A DNA stretch of 64,000 nucleotides from Nemania diffusa. Lineage: Eukaryota > Ascomycota > Sordariomycetes > Xylariales > Xylariaceae. Shown piece by piece: positions 1-12,102 of the stretch. A program made the position numbers and the translations under genes. The first letter of the stretch is position 1; every line of letters starts with the position of its first letter. The stretch is from assembly GCA_038501195.1 (NCBI GenBank), contig JBBPUQ010000002.1, positions 5,781,001-5,845,000 on the forward strand, given 5' to 3'. The notes under the pieces were generated by a model that did no database searches, was not told the origin of the DNA, and saw only the letters and a list, made by a program, of their open reading frames with translations.

Positions 1-734
1 GATTGACCATGCTACTAGGGCACCACCAACGGAACAGCCGGGGTTGTTAGGTCGTTGGGTTGCTGGGTCGTGAGATTTGAATGCGCCGCCGCTCGCTATT
101 AGGATTAGGTATGTGCAATAAATCCCTAGGGAAGGGTAGGTACCTCTAAGCGTTGCTAAGTCCTGCCTCCCAACAGATAGGTAGGTAATCAGCGTGAAGT
201 ATGAGGAACGGCAAGCATTATCTAGGGATTATTGATTATTGAGAAGCTGGGCGGCCCAGTATCGATAACTGTGGTGTGTCTAATTAGGTCATGAATTTAA
301 GATTGACATGGATCTACAACCTCTAGCCTGGTACCTGCCCAACATGCCGCACTATCATATGCAACCGATAAGATGATTATTCGTTGTATAGGCATAATAT
401 TAGCTTCCATTGAAAATTCCCGATGAACCCCCATGTGCATTTTAATCCACTAAGATTAGGTAGGTACGTACCTAGATAGGTACTTCTTACCAGTAGGGAT
501 ATTATAACTACGGTACCCCAGGTAGGTAACAGAAATCCAGTTTGGGAAGAATTGCACAAACACCGATAAGAGAGCATGCATTAAGCTGTTCTATTAAAAA
601 AGGGGTTTGCAAACAAGTCATTCTTTGTCGCTTGTTGTCATTAGCTAAGTCGAAGCACCCAGAAAAAGGGGGCGCAAATCATCCAGATCGTCGTCTATGC
701 CATACCGAAGGTATCTCTCTCTATTTTCTTCCAC
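1..734. other. Intergenic, no gene seen
   Basis: No convincing coding region is visible. The stretch is AT-leaning and carries several copies of the short TAGGTACCT-type motif that recurs in intergenic DNA across this window. It must hold the 3' end of the DBP7 transcript. Confidence 0.6.
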
Positions 735-3014
735 TTAACCAATATTAAACTCGCTGGCTACATTCATCACCGCCTTCATCTTCATGCGCATCCGAGCCGC
801 CGCAGCATCATCAACAGTTGGGATATCGTCGTCATCAATCCTCCGCTTTCCAGACGCCTTATCATTGTCACCTCTATCCCCACCCCGCTGCCCAGCCCCT
901 GTGCTATGCCTTGCCTTGAACGTCCTCCTCGACGGCCCACCTCCGATGCCCCCTGGTGCCTCCCTTAAACCGTAACTCTTTGCCGCGTGCCCTAAGTGTA
1001 GCTGAGTGATATCGAAATATTTGCGCTCGTCGCGCACGTGAGTAGCATAAGCACGGATATGAGACCGGAATGCTTGGCGACCCGAGTCTAGCAGTTTGCC
1101 ATTGCCCCCTTCTTTCTCGCTAGCAAGGAGTCGCTGTTCGATATGAAGCTGTAGTGCTTCAGCCCGGGAATTTGGTGTCTGCCTCTCTGACACAAGCGTA
1201 GTAGGGTCGGTCTCTTTATTCGGCCTCGGTAGGGTAATAGGAGTAAAAAATCCCTTTTGGAGCGTAGATTCGTATGACTGCGGCGCAACCGACGAACTTG
1301 TTGAGTTTAGAAGGTCGATATATCCCTCCTCACAGCCAGGCTGGATGAAGAGCACTGCTTTTCCAGATCGGCCTGCACGTGCTGTTCGTCCAATGCGGTG
1401 CGTGTGGTCGTCGACGCTGAAAGCCGGGTCGTATTCAATAACAAGATCGACGGCTGGTACATCAAGACCACGCGATGCAATATCAGTGGTAATAAGAACG
1501 CAAGGATCATTTGATGTGCGAAACGAGTCGAGCGTGGCCGTACGAACCGGCTGCGGTAGGGAGCCGTGTAGCTTGAGTAAAGCCACAGTTGGGTTTGCAG
1601 GGGACGTGATATAAGCAGCCTCGGCGACGCTATTTTCTATTATTGACGGTTCCCCCGAAGACGTAGGCTGACTGTTAGCATTTCGGAAAAGTTCGAAATG
1701 AAAGTTAACCGAATCGGCACAAGATATAAAAATAATGGCTTTCATGACGGACCCCCTGCGAGCAAAAGATGATTTCAAGAGCGCGATTAACGTCACTAGT
1801 CGCAATTTCGCCGGAACGATGAGGTAGGCTTGCTTGAGCTGGGATGGTGCGGCAAATACGGCCTCGTTGATCTCAGCTGTGTCCTCGCCGTCATTTTCAG
1901 ATTTAGCGCCAGTAATGTGAACAGCATCTTGCAGACTGATTTCCCCTAGTTTTTGGACGTTCCTTTTCATAGTAGCGGAGCAAAGAACAGTGACCCGGCG
2001 CTGCGGCAACTTGTCGAACTTGACGCCATTCTTGTTGGAGTCCTTCAGCTCTTCCTGCCGTATCTTACTAACGATGCTCTTCAGCTCGTCCTCGAACCCC
2101 ATTTCCATTAGTCTATCGCCCTCATCCAACACAAGCCATCTGACAGTACCAACGTCGAGAACCTTGGTGTTATCTAGGTGGTCAGCCAGCCGACCAGGAG
2201 TCGCAACCAATATATTGACGCCTTTCCGTAGCCGGGCCTTCTCTGACTTCTTGCTTTCGCCTCCTATCACGGTAGTACTGACGATCCATGGCGCACAGCG
2301 TAGCACCTTTTCAAGCACAGTCGCAATCTGCTTACACAATTCTCGTGTAGGAGCTAGAATAATAGCAAAAAGACCGGAATCGCGATGAATCTGGACTTTG
2401 GCATTTGCCCCATCCTCAGGCTGACTCATAGCCATTATTCGTTGAACGATAGGTAAGAGGTAGGCTAGGGTTTTACCAGAGCCCGTTTGAGCCTGAAGGA
2501 AGGCGTCGCTGTCTTCGTTTACGAGCAAAGGAATGGTGTTCTTTTGTATCGACGTAGGCGCTTTCATTTCAAGCTTGCTAGAGAGGTGCTGGGCAATACG
2601 CCGTGACAGTCCTAGGGCATGAAAGTTCTCTGCCTCCTCGGAGAGAGGTGCGTTAGACGGTATTGCAGGCTCGGCATCTTCAACAGGGTCTTCGAATACG
2701 GTTTGGGGCGTCGGATTGGAGCTAAATAATCGCGATATGATGCCACCAGGCCGATCATGGTGGGAGCCACCTTGTGTCCTTTGTCTCTTGGCCGGTCTGT
2801 CGTTTCTAAGGTCGTCGAGCAGCGAGGAATTACCATCTCGTCGATTTGTAGACACCGGGGTGGCATTTGTCCCCGTGGATTGGCCGTCTCCGTTTCTTTT
2901 AGCACTCCGTTGCGCGTTGACTCGATCCCTCCAACGACCGCCTGTATATTTAACTTGACGTTTCAGAGGCTGATCGCTAAGATCGAAGTTCAGAAGGAGA
3001 CCGCCGTCAGACAT
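735..3014 (-). CDS. DBP7: ATP-dependent RNA helicase DBP7, 60S ribosome assembly
   Basis: Single-exon gene of 759 codons. The reading frame is open 50 codons further upstream, but I chose the ATG at 3014 because the family begins with a short hydrophobic stretch followed by a basic segment (MSDGGLLLNF...). DEAD-box motifs occur in order: a Q-motif region near residues 132-160, Walker A AQTGSGKT at 175-182, PTRELCKQ, TPGRL, motif II as DEGD at 297-300, SAT, TDIASRGLDVP and HRIGRTARAG. The C-terminal third is basic. DEGD instead of DEAD is a known feature of the DBP7 group, so it is not a defect. In yeast, Dbp7 is a nucleolar helicase needed for early pre-60S assembly; the same role is inferred here. 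The antisense frames are shadows. Confidence 0.95.
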   Translation of the reverse strand: MSDGGLLLNFDLSDQPLKRQVKYTGGRWRDRVNAQRSAKRNGDGQSTGTNATPVSTNRRDGNSSLLDDLRNDRPAKRQRTQGGSHHDRPGGIISRLFSSNPTPQTVFEDPVEDAEPAIPSNAPLSEEAENFHALGLSRRIAQHLSSKLEMKAPTSIQKNTIPLLVNEDSDAFLQAQTGSGKTLAYLLPIVQRIMAMSQPEDGANAKVQIHRDSGLFAIILAPTRELCKQIATVLEKVLRCAPWIVSTTVIGGESKKSEKARLRKGVNILVATPGRLADHLDNTKVLDVGTVRWLVLDEGDRLMEMGFEDELKSIVSKIRQEELKDSNKNGVKFDKLPQRRVTVLCSATMKRNVQKLGEISLQDAVHITGAKSENDGEDTAEINEAVFAAPSQLKQAYLIVPAKLRLVTLIALLKSSFARRGSVMKAIIFISCADSVNFHFELFRNANSQPTSSGEPSIIENSVAEAAYITSPANPTVALLKLHGSLPQPVRTATLDSFRTSNDPCVLITTDIASRGLDVPAVDLVIEYDPAFSVDDHTHRIGRTARAGRSGKAVLFIQPGCEEGYIDLLNSTSSSVAPQSYESTLQKGFFTPITLPRPNKETDPTTLVSERQTPNSRAEALQLHIEQRLLASEKEGGNGKLLDSGRQAFRSHIRAYATHVRDERKYFDITQLHLGHAAKSYGLREAPGGIGGGPSRRTFKARHSTGAGQRGGDRGDNDKASGKRRIDDDDIPTVDDAAAARMRMKMKAVMNVASEFNIG

Positions 3015-3860
3015 TGTCGTAGATTTTGCGCGCTGGAAGCTTGTTGGAGGGGAAGTTTCGTAACCGGCGGCAGAATTCCTGTTCCTGTCAGTCAACTTTT
3101 TGGCGGTCAGTAGTGGATATACCCGATAAGCAGCAGAGTGGATACTATACCCCGGTATATGCATACATATGGTTCTACGGACGTAGATTCTAGATACATG
3201 GTAAAACTATTTTGACGAGGCCAAAGCTGCCTATAGTATTGGTAGAAATTTAATCGCATTCATCTTGTGCTCGCCTTTGTCACTAAGACCAGATGTATAT
3301 AACCTATTAGAGTTCAAGACTACGTGTATATTGTGAAGGTAAATAAATCACTTGTAGTATAAATACTAACGATTATCTAGTACACAGGACAGCAGCACCA
3401 CCCACGCTCCGTATGCAGGGCGATATACTTTACCTCTCACAGTCGAGGTAGGCCGGCTTGGCCTGACCACCCTTGACAACAATAGACAACCCTTTTTTGT
3501 CCCGTTGCCAACGCCTGTCTTCTGGCTATTTGCCTAATTCTACCTGCTTCCTCGTCCCGAAAATGCGTTAAAACTTTCTTTCTCAGTGTATATGCAAAGT
3601 GGAGATGTGTCTATAATCAGCGCGCCGGCTAATGGTCTTTCCTCGCTGATGCCTAGATCCGAGCCTGTCCGTTTTCACGACCGCCGACCCGATAACGCCG
3701 CATAAAAGATATATGATGAGCGGTCCTCCGCCTCAACCGACCCCCCCAGCACCCATCCAAAACCATTATGTTCTCAGCATAGGGGGTATCGTAGTAGAAG
3801 CAAGGACAAAGGAAATGAATAATATGAAAAACAACGCAATAATAGCAAGTGACCAGGCGC
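3015..3860. other. Intergenic between two minus-strand genes
   Basis: This stretch holds the promoter and 5' leader of DBP7 and the 3' region of the PPR gene. No RNA gene or further coding region was recognised. Short frames overlapping the PPR stop codon are shadows. Confidence 0.6.
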
Positions 3861-6800
3861 TCAAGAAGTGGTGGCACCTGCCTCATGACTACCTCCACCG
3901 AGGAGCTCCAAAATCTTGTTGACAACTGCGCTAGGATAGCCCCTTGACATCATCTCTACCACGATAGACTGAGCTTGGTCGCGTTCCTCAACAGCGAGGT
4001 AGGCACGTGTCATAGCTTCGTATGTGCTAGGTTCGCGCTTTTCGAAGCTTACACCTTGATAAATAGATGTTGCCTTAGCGATGTTCTTCTCGCTGGCCCA
4101 GCCATGGATTAGCGTGTTGGCAATATAAGGTGTAAGCTCGACACGACGTTGTTTCATCTGAGCAAGTACCGGCACAGTATCAGCAACGCGGTGATTGGCA
4201 ACCATGGCTTCGAATAAAGCCTGGAAAAGGCAAGCATTGGCAGGGATGCTGGGATCGTTCATGACTGAGTTGAAGATCTTTCGGGCGCCCTCCATATCGT
4301 GAAGTACACAGCCCCGAGCATGAATAAGGGAGGCGTAGTGTACAGGTTCCGGGCGCTGACCAGAGGATCGAATCATATCTAGAACGGCCTCAGCAGCGGT
4401 CATGTTGACAGGCTCAAGTGTAGCATGAGTATCCACCAGCAACTTGAAGGTATGGGCTGTTGGTGCAATACCCTTCACCTTCATACGCTCGTAGTAGGCA
4501 AGAACCTTAGACTTATCACGCTTCGTAGTGAGGAAAAATTGCATCATGCTGTTGTAAGGGGCAGGTCGGGTCTTGTAGTTAGGCATGGCCTCCATCTCAT
4601 CGAACAACTCCTCTGCAAATTTCTCATCGCTCACCCGGCACAAGGCATTAACAATGGTTCCGTATGTGACACTCGTCGGCTTAATACCGAGAGCGCGCAT
4701 CTCAGCAAAGTAGAATAGGCAGTCATCGATACGGCGAGCTTTTCCCAGTTTACCAATCAGCGCGTTGTACAGGAAAGACGACGGCTCGACGCCCTCAGCT
4801 TTAGCTCGCATGAAGATCTTGACTGCCTCGGAAGCCTCATCGAAGGTTTTGGTTGATTCTTTAAGAGTAGTGATGTAGAGGCCAAACGTGTTAGCTGATG
4901 GCGCAGCCCCCATGTTTATCAGTTCCATGTGATAGTGCTCAGCCAGCCCACGATCACCGAGGTTTAGGCATGCACCAACCATAGAATCAAGAATCGACGA
5001 CCAACCATACCGAACAACGGAATATTGAGGAAGAAGAGGAACATCAGCCTGCGCCATAGATAGAATTTCGTGGCAAAGATCCATTTTACCCTCACGTGCA
5101 GCGGCAGAGATCAGCTTCGAGTATGTGATATATCTTGGGTGACGGCCAGCCCGACGCATGTTGCGGAACCGAGTGAGGGCCTCCTGAAGTCGGGGACCCT
5201 TACGACCATGAGCACCTTCTAACTCATCAGAGATGATCGATGATCCTTTGAAATCAGTGGTATTAGCATATGGGTCGAAATTATCTTCCAAACTAGATGC
5301 CAAGCTACTTGTAGGGTGCGGCGACCCAGTGAAGCTCGGCTGCGTAGAAACAAAATCGGTTGGAGAGGGGACCAGGCGAGGGTCAGCGATGCCGCGAGTC
5401 GACATGTAACGTGAAATGAAATCTTCGCCTTCTTCCACTTCTTCGGCAAGTTGAGCGCTCCTGCTACCCGCATCCGCATTTCGAATCCGGTGGAACATGA
5501 GCTCCGACTCTGTCAAGCCCTCCGCAACTTGGCCTGAGCCGATCATGGCAACTGCATACATGGCTGTGGGCTCGATAAATGAGGCATTAACCTTGATATT
5601 CTGGTTGCTCAGGATTTGCCAGTATGTTGACGCTCCCAGAATATCCCCTTCACGAACACACAGAGCTAGCAGAGCCATCGCTGGGGCGGCAATATGTTGA
5701 TACGTGCTGGGGATATTGCCAAAGGCCGTGACAGCGGTCGGCCGGTCGCCAGCATCAGCCGCAGACGTCGCAATATTAGCCATGCTTTCCAAGCGATAAT
5801 GGTTTTCGACACCCTGGGCCCATTCTAAGGCCTCATGATAGACACCCCTTGATATGAAACCCTTCACGAAGCCTCCGCTGATAGCAGCGTCGAGAATATC
5901 GCTTAGGCGAACGCCATGATTAACTACCAGCTTCTCGTAAAACTTCATTGCCCCTTCAATCCTATCATTAATAACATAGGCATTGATGACAGAGGCATAC
6001 ACTTCAGCGTCCAGTCGATCGTTAAGCGTATACTTGCCACTGTCATGAGCTATGGCAAGCTCCTTGTACTCATTGTAGCATTCTACCGCGCTAGCCAAAT
6101 CGCCAGTATTCGCGAACGCGGTGATCATAGACGGGAATGTAGCAGCAAATGGAACGGTGCCAGTCATCTCCATGTGTTCAAACAAGTGTAACATGTCGCC
6201 AACACGGCCAGACTGAGCGCAGGCGGAAATGAGCTGGTGGTATGTTTCCGACGAGTAGTTAGCTCTAAGTGTGGTCACGGATGAATCGAATAGTTTCAAG
6301 GCTAAATCGAGTCGGTCGTCTTCGGACAGAATGGCATGTTCCAGCTCATTCGAGGCAAACATGAATTTGCCAGGCTCATCCATACCACCGAATCGCACTC
6401 GCTTCTCGTCGAGAGACTGTTTGAGGCGATTCACCTCGAGGTATCGGGCTGCTAATAATCCCACCAAGATGTTGTAAGTGTCGGCGTTAGGGGTGATATC
6501 ACGTCGCATCATATCAGCGTAAACATCTAAGGCCTTCGATACAACTTCGTACTTCTCACTGGGAATATGGATCGCTGCCACCAATAGAGCGTTGTACGCA
6601 TTCGCGATGGGCGTGATATCAGCGACGAGCATAGCCTCAAACACGGCTGGGATCTCAGCGTATCGTCCATCTTCGCCAAGTTTGGTGAGATGGTCGGCAT
6701 AGCTTTGTGATTGAGAGTCGATGGGCGGAGTGGCACTGCGAGCGACGCTACCTGGTGTCGGGGTTCTCTCAATAGCAGGCGTTACGGCCCTCGACTGGAC

Positions 6801-7406
6801 AAGGCTCTGGGCGGAAGGGGAAGAGACTCTCAGGGAGCTAGTCGTACTCTCTTCAAGGGCTTCGCGAAGCTCCCGCACTTCGATCTCCTTCTCAATGGCG
6901 GCATCTATGTGGGCCAAGGCAACCTCGACGTCAACAGGTACAGGCGCATCTTCAGAGCTCTGGCCTAAATGGTCATTCTTGGCGCTACCAGCTTCAGGGG
7001 TTCGCAAGCCGGGTTCGGGCCCCTCGAGGATAGATTCCGCATCCGGTTTCCATTCGATGGGCTTGGGGAACTGAAATTGAATCCACTCTCGCTCAACTTC
7101 GCCAGCATCTTCAGTTTTCTTCAGAGCCTCAAAATAGGCGTCTAGGTTTCCGACGCCGCCATGTCGCTCGTGGCGATGCTCGCTAAGAGCATTTGCGTTG
7201 GCGGTATGGAAAGCGCTCTGAAGCTGAAGAGCAGAGAGACGTCCAACCCGCTGACTGGCGCGTCGAGCAAAGGAAGGACGGTTCTGGGAGTTTAGAACAT
7301 GTGGGTGGGTGGCAGCTACGACGGATTGTGCGTAGCCGTGGGTAAAAGATTTCGCAAATCCTTGACGGATAAAGTTCTGATACAGGGAGGAGTAGATGGT
7401 GGGCAT
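3861..7406 (-). CDS. Large pentatricopeptide repeat (PPR) protein, mitochondrial type
   Basis: Single-exon gene of 1181 codons with its ATG at 7406. The first 70 residues are rich in Arg, Ser and Ala, poor in acid and amphipathic, as expected for a mitochondrial presequence. The rest is mostly paired helices with PPR signatures such as NAYNALL, NADTYNILV, SSETYHQLI, SSFLYNALI, TSVTYGTIV and APYNSMM, clustered around residues 250-500 and 800-1150. The fungal proteins closest in size and style are CYA-5/Pet309-type factors, which stabilise or translate the mitochondrial COX1 mRNA. That assignment is an inference from architecture, and another mitochondrial PPR factor is possible, so I give no symbol. 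A Ser/Pro/Thr-rich, low-complexity segment separates the presequence from the repeats. Confidence 0.88.
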   Translation of the reverse strand: MPTIYSSLYQNFIRQGFAKSFTHGYAQSVVAATHPHVLNSQNRPSFARRASQRVGRLSALQLQSAFHTANANALSEHRHERHGGVGNLDAYFEALKKTEDAGEVEREWIQFQFPKPIEWKPDAESILEGPEPGLRTPEAGSAKNDHLGQSSEDAPVPVDVEVALAHIDAAIEKEIEVRELREALEESTTSSLRVSSPSAQSLVQSRAVTPAIERTPTPGSVARSATPPIDSQSQSYADHLTKLGEDGRYAEIPAVFEAMLVADITPIANAYNALLVAAIHIPSEKYEVVSKALDVYADMMRRDITPNADTYNILVGLLAARYLEVNRLKQSLDEKRVRFGGMDEPGKFMFASNELEHAILSEDDRLDLALKLFDSSVTTLRANYSSETYHQLISACAQSGRVGDMLHLFEHMEMTGTVPFAATFPSMITAFANTGDLASAVECYNEYKELAIAHDSGKYTLNDRLDAEVYASVINAYVINDRIEGAMKFYEKLVVNHGVRLSDILDAAISGGFVKGFISRGVYHEALEWAQGVENHYRLESMANIATSAADAGDRPTAVTAFGNIPSTYQHIAAPAMALLALCVREGDILGASTYWQILSNQNIKVNASFIEPTAMYAVAMIGSGQVAEGLTESELMFHRIRNADAGSRSAQLAEEVEEGEDFISRYMSTRGIADPRLVPSPTDFVSTQPSFTGSPHPTSSLASSLEDNFDPYANTTDFKGSSIISDELEGAHGRKGPRLQEALTRFRNMRRAGRHPRYITYSKLISAAAREGKMDLCHEILSMAQADVPLLPQYSVVRYGWSSILDSMVGACLNLGDRGLAEHYHMELINMGAAPSANTFGLYITTLKESTKTFDEASEAVKIFMRAKAEGVEPSSFLYNALIGKLGKARRIDDCLFYFAEMRALGIKPTSVTYGTIVNALCRVSDEKFAEELFDEMEAMPNYKTRPAPYNSMMQFFLTTKRDKSKVLAYYERMKVKGIAPTAHTFKLLVDTHATLEPVNMTAAEAVLDMIRSSGQRPEPVHYASLIHARGCVLHDMEGARKIFNSVMNDPSIPANACLFQALFEAMVANHRVADTVPVLAQMKQRRVELTPYIANTLIHGWASEKNIAKATSIYQGVSFEKREPSTYEAMTRAYLAVEERDQAQSIVVEMMSRGYPSAVVNKILELLGGGSHEAGATTS

Positions 7407-10400
7407 TTAGAGGATACCAGGAGGGGAGGGGGACTAGATGGCGAGGCACAATAACTGTTAGCACACCTGGACACTATGTATATCAATGAGGCTCTAGAAA
7501 CCAAGCACGGAATCATTTGGTCATTGCGATCGTTGCGCAGTCGGGATTCGGTAGACAGTAACACAGTGGGGAAACTCAATTGAGCATATTGCGAGTGACC
7601 ATAAAGCTCTTATGCTTAAAACAAGCATTGGTCGTGAGCAAAGCAAAAAAAAAGAGTCAAAGACAGGTGGCTCTTGTAGTAACTGTGTGGCGGACTAGAG
7701 TCGACGAGGCGAAACTTACGTGGAGGAAAGGTAACAGAGGTCGTTGCAGGTTCATTTGACAGCAGTGTAGCCGTCAAACAAACGCGCGATGTAATAAATA
7801 GTTGGACCTTGGAAGGCTAGATCGGACAGAATAGAGAAAAAGAGAAGCGAAAGAAAGAAGCTGGGCTTTGGTAAGGAGGGAATCGACGACGGTAATAATG
7901 ATGAGTGAGCAGTAGACAGAAAACGGTTGCCAGTATATTTTTGAGGTGGGCGTGGCTCCGAGAAGTGATTGAGCCAGTCACGCACCGGCAAACATAGCCC
8001 CCGTTTTTTCTCGCTCCTCCACAGAACAAACGGCTCTACTGAAAAAAAAAAAAGTACCGCCGCCCTAGTGTACTTGATCGCAATGCGGGGCTTCCACGTA
8101 CTTCCAAGTATATCAGTGGAGTAAACAATTACCTACTCTCTACACTAACACTAAAGAAGTCAACACCTACACCACCTACAGTACACTGCTTGTCCGACAT
8201 GCTTAGTGTTCTAAATAGCAGCACTAGCTACAGTATTTTGCACGTATAATGTAGGTATGCTACAGCATGATACAGCGTTATAACGCAACCTTTCTAGAAC
8301 CTACCTCCTACCTAGGTACCTGAGGCAGCATAGAGTCCGGGTATATGTATGGATTGGTTATTCCCCAATCCCTGTGTCATTATTGGAACCTCCCGACAGA
8401 GAGTGCGTGACTCAGGCAGCAGCAGAGCATCGCCATTCACAGGTAGCTATGGTCGATCACGGTCTACAGCCGAGTCGTTTGGAGTAAATCTGACCTGCAT
8501 AGTTCAGCAACAGCCAACAAGAAATGTGTAGTATCTCATAGGTAGTGCTTATTTTTCCTCGTCATAATACCACATTGGTGATAAATTTATAGGAATAACC
8601 CGGAGCTTATTAATACATCCTCATAATGCGTAAACGCATCCATCAAGTTGCAAGCTTGGCACAGAATAATGTCTCATTCTATGGGCAGTGCTTGAGTCTT
8701 AGTTATGTTCGGCTGTAAATGCAGACTACCTTATTCTGTACCTTACCTTGCCATCGGTGAGCAGCACTTATATCCGAGCGCACTAACAAACAGCACTAGC
8801 TTAATGCCGGTTGCCTGGTCCGAATACTCCCAGTAGCTCTTAAAGGCGTAAGAACCCAGGATGGTAACCTTAATGTAGGCAGCTAAATTATTGCCTATGT
8901 CCATAACGAGGCATTTCTTGGGGGATTTTAGGTTTGAGATCCCGTCTGCCTTGGTATCTAGATAGCGAGTGTCGTAATCCCGTCGGTCACAAATTCCCGT
9001 GACTGTGACTGGTCAGCCAAGACCCTAAGACCTCTAATGCCCAGCGGCCAGGACGGACCCGTCAAAAGCCCGCTCGCTCGGCAACTTCGGATATCTGCCT
9101 TCGTGCGGTATTCTTAAGAGTGCGTGGTGAGAAGCAAGCCAAGCTTCCAGGGCTTGTTCAAAGGAACAAACCGGGAGGCAACAAGCGCACACGTCAAGTA
9201 GCTTAAGGAAATTGTGGGGGCGGTAGCTCACCGAAGCGTCTGATTTGCCCATTAATCAACTCGTGTCGGCCCATCCAATCAGGGCCCTCTGCACTGTCCG
9301 GCGGATGGGAGAATCCGGAAGCCAAATCCCAGTCCAATCTGTCGGGATGGGAAACCACTGGCATGTGCAGGTTCCAGCCGGCAGAGGCCACTTACGTAGT
9401 AGACTTTTTTTTTTTTTTGTATTTCCTATTCTCATCAATGTTTGCAGGGAAATTCACATCACGGGAGATAGTGTCTACCCAGATTCATTACTCGCACAAC
9501 ATGGGAGCCACCTAAGTTTTTAGACCTACTAGGTATTCCATTCAATCCCGACATGTCTACATATGCGTATACATAGATAAAAACAATGCCATATTGTAAG
9601 TTCATGCGGAGGCCTACTTACCAGGTATATAAATGCAAGTGGATATAACATGGGGTAGGTACCTAGGTATTCCGTATGCATGCTATTTTGGTCCGAGTTG
9701 GCTGTCACCTGCCGCCTCACACACATCGTGAAATTGTGCCAGGTACACCAATCTAGACATACGCATGTATTTATCTCCCTAAATACAACAAGCTTTTGAA
9801 ACGAAAAGGGGCATGATGCCAAAAGAGGAATACCTACATACCCCTCCATCTTAAGAGTTCTTAACACTGCCCCCTCGTTTCTCTTCACCTTCGAGCCGGC
9901 GTGAAACATTTACAGGCAAAGGTGGCCTTATATTTCCACTGTTGTGTAAGCGAAGCCAAAACGTAACCCTGCATAGGGCACTTATTTGCCAGGTTCACGC
10001 AGTCTCAGTATTGAACAGAACTACACTCTGAGCGGAACCGGTAAAGCGAGTAACAAAAATTTTACAGACTCAACTAAATTCACCGTTGGCGGGGCGGGAT
10101 ACTGTGAATCCTACAAGCTGCATGCAGTTGAGCTGATCAATGCAGATCCGTGAGCTCACGCGACTCGGTTTTTCTGGAAGCGAGCCGGAGCTCGAATCCT
10201 ACCCTAGTCTGCCCTAGCAACTATTCTGTGCCTAATGCACTCTAAATAAAATCGGGGATAGCAATTCCTGGCGCGCTCACCGACCCCGAGACCTTTCCCC
10301 GTGTGCTCTCGGAGCCGTAGCTTGGCTCCCCAGATTGTGCCCCCGACCGAGGAAGTCCTAGACGACTCGGATCATCAAGTATCTTTAATCGACTAAATTA

Positions 10401-11178
10401 GATTGATATTGCTGATGTTGTACAGGCTCCAAGAAAGGCGCCCTTGCAAATAACCAATATACATCACAAAGTGTTTTTCAATGCGTTCAACAAGCGACCT
10501 CAATCTAGTGTCTATCCTCGTCCTATGCCAAGAATTTCCCCAATGAGCTGAACAAAGTCCAGACACATATTGTCAGACTTGGTTTCCACCCCTAGAATCG
10601 AAGATTACTACGCTACTATTGTTGTTTCAGTCCGCCAATCCCTATGGTACGATCCCTACGCAGTAGACATAGCCAGTTAGATCGATACTTGGGATGAATT
10701 ACTGGCGCCGGCTCCAGCGGCTCTCCTGCAAGCATTTGTACGAACCATAGAGTCAAGTGCCATAGAATTATCTAACAAGTATACGCTAGGTAATATGATA
10801 GTAAACACGTATTCGTTCTTATAGATTGTTTAAACCCTATTTTTCTACTCTATTCCATTTTAGTGTTAATCCAATCAATGGGTTATATTGTGTCCATATC
10901 CAAGAAGTGGCTGTTTATGTTGTAAGAATCGGCTCCTCATAGGTCAACAAAGCTCCTCGGCCAAGGCGACATCACAAGCGATAAGTCAATAGTTACAAAT
11001 GAATATCATCAACCGAACGACGTAAGTTGTCGCAGGGTGTAAGCCAATATTTCAGATATAGTTCCGATTATATTTTTTTATAGGTTCAGCCTTCGCGTGT
11101 CATAAAGCAATGCACCCTAGATAGAAAAAGGGGTCAGAATTTCCCATATATGCTAGGTACCAGGTGAAAGATTCACAG
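7407..11178. other. Gene-poor stretch of 3.8 kb
   Basis: No open frame here has a plausible protein. The left end serves as promoter and leader of the PPR gene and includes an A-run near 8042. Copies of the TACCTAGGTACC motif occur near 8310 and 9655. The AT-leaning tract from 10.4 to 11.1 kb shows no recognisable gene or element. A T-arm-like string near 10,190 does not fold into a tRNA. Confidence 0.5.
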
Positions 11179-12102
11179 TCAGATATCGGGGTTCTGCTTG
11201 AGGTACTCCTCCAACGATGTGCCCTTGACGCCCAGCTTCTCATTATCAAACGGACCCGGCCTCCACGTGCCATCAACTATGAACAACACATAGAAGTAAC
11301 CGATGTAGTCCCACATCGTAGTCGGGTGGCTCCGAGCACGTCCCGCCAGTGCTTTCTCCCGGAGCTCCTCCACGGACCCAACCCGCTCAACCTCCACAGT
11401 GGTGCCACGGACCTGCCCATACACCCTCGCGATATCCTCAAGAGTATCGTAACCAGAGCACACAGTCCAGAACCCGCCCTCAGCCGCGTCCTCACGCTCC
11501 ACAATGGCAGCAGCGAACTCAGCCGCGTCAGCCTCGCTCGTCCACTGCCACCTACAGTCCGGGTCCCCCCAGACCTCGACACGCCTCCCCTCAGCGTCCC
11601 AGACGCCGTGGTTCTCCGGCGCGAACGACACGCGCCCCGGCGCGGAGAACAGCACCTCGGCCAGGATGCCCGAGAGCACGTAGTGCGGGCGCAGGGTGCA
11701 CGAGAGCTCGGCCAGGCGCCGGAAGCAGTGGTACGCGTCGTAGCTCTCGTGGTCGCCGAGGGCCTGGCGGCGCCAGTCGGCGTTCCAGCTCGCGGCGACG
11801 AAGACGCGGGCCCGCGCGCGCGCCGCGGCGCGCAGCAGGAAGAGCTGGCCCTCGACCTGCAGCTCCGGCGTGCCGGCGTACGCGCAGACGACGGCGTCGA
11901 CGCCCGCGCAGGCCGCGTCGAGGGCCGCGACGTCGTGGTACGAGGTGCTCTGCACGAAGCGCTCGAGCTGGCGCGCGGTGGCGGCGGGGAGGGCCGTGGG
12001 GGGGCTGCGCGCGAGGGCGCGCACTTGGTGCCCGCGGCGCAGGAGGCTGGCGAGGAGCTTTTGGCCGATGTTCCCTGTGGCGCCGGCTACGAGGACGAGC
12101 AT
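11179..12102 (-). CDS. NmrA-like / isoflavone-reductase-like NAD(P)-binding protein
   Basis: Single-exon gene of 307 codons. It opens with a Rossmann strand and glycine motif, G7-x-x-G10-x-x-G13 in VAGATGNIG, followed by an Arg-containing second strand (VRALARS) that suggests NADP(H) preference. An AGVDAVV strand follows and the length fits the NmrA-like/isoflavone-reductase-like atypical SDR group. These proteins either reduce small molecules or sense redox state as regulators; the sequence does not decide which. The coding region from about 11.6 to 12.1 kb is strikingly GC-rich, with runs of Ala and Arg, while its flanks are AT-rich. That makes the opposite strand look like a long Arg/Pro/Ala frame, which is an artefact. 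The neighbouring aldo-keto reductase is also a redox enzyme, but no pathway is evident. Confidence 0.85.
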   Translation of the reverse strand: MLVLVAGATGNIGQKLLASLLRRGHQVRALARSPPTALPAATARQLERFVQSTSYHDVAALDAACAGVDAVVCAYAGTPELQVEGQLFLLRAAARARARVFVAASWNADWRRQALGDHESYDAYHCFRRLAELSCTLRPHYVLSGILAEVLFSAPGRVSFAPENHGVWDAEGRRVEVWGDPDCRWQWTSEADAAEFAAAIVEREDAAEGGFWTVCSGYDTLEDIARVYGQVRGTTVEVERVGSVEELREKALAGRARSHPTTMWDYIGYFYVLFIVDGTWRPGPFDNEKLGVKGTSLEEYLKQNPDI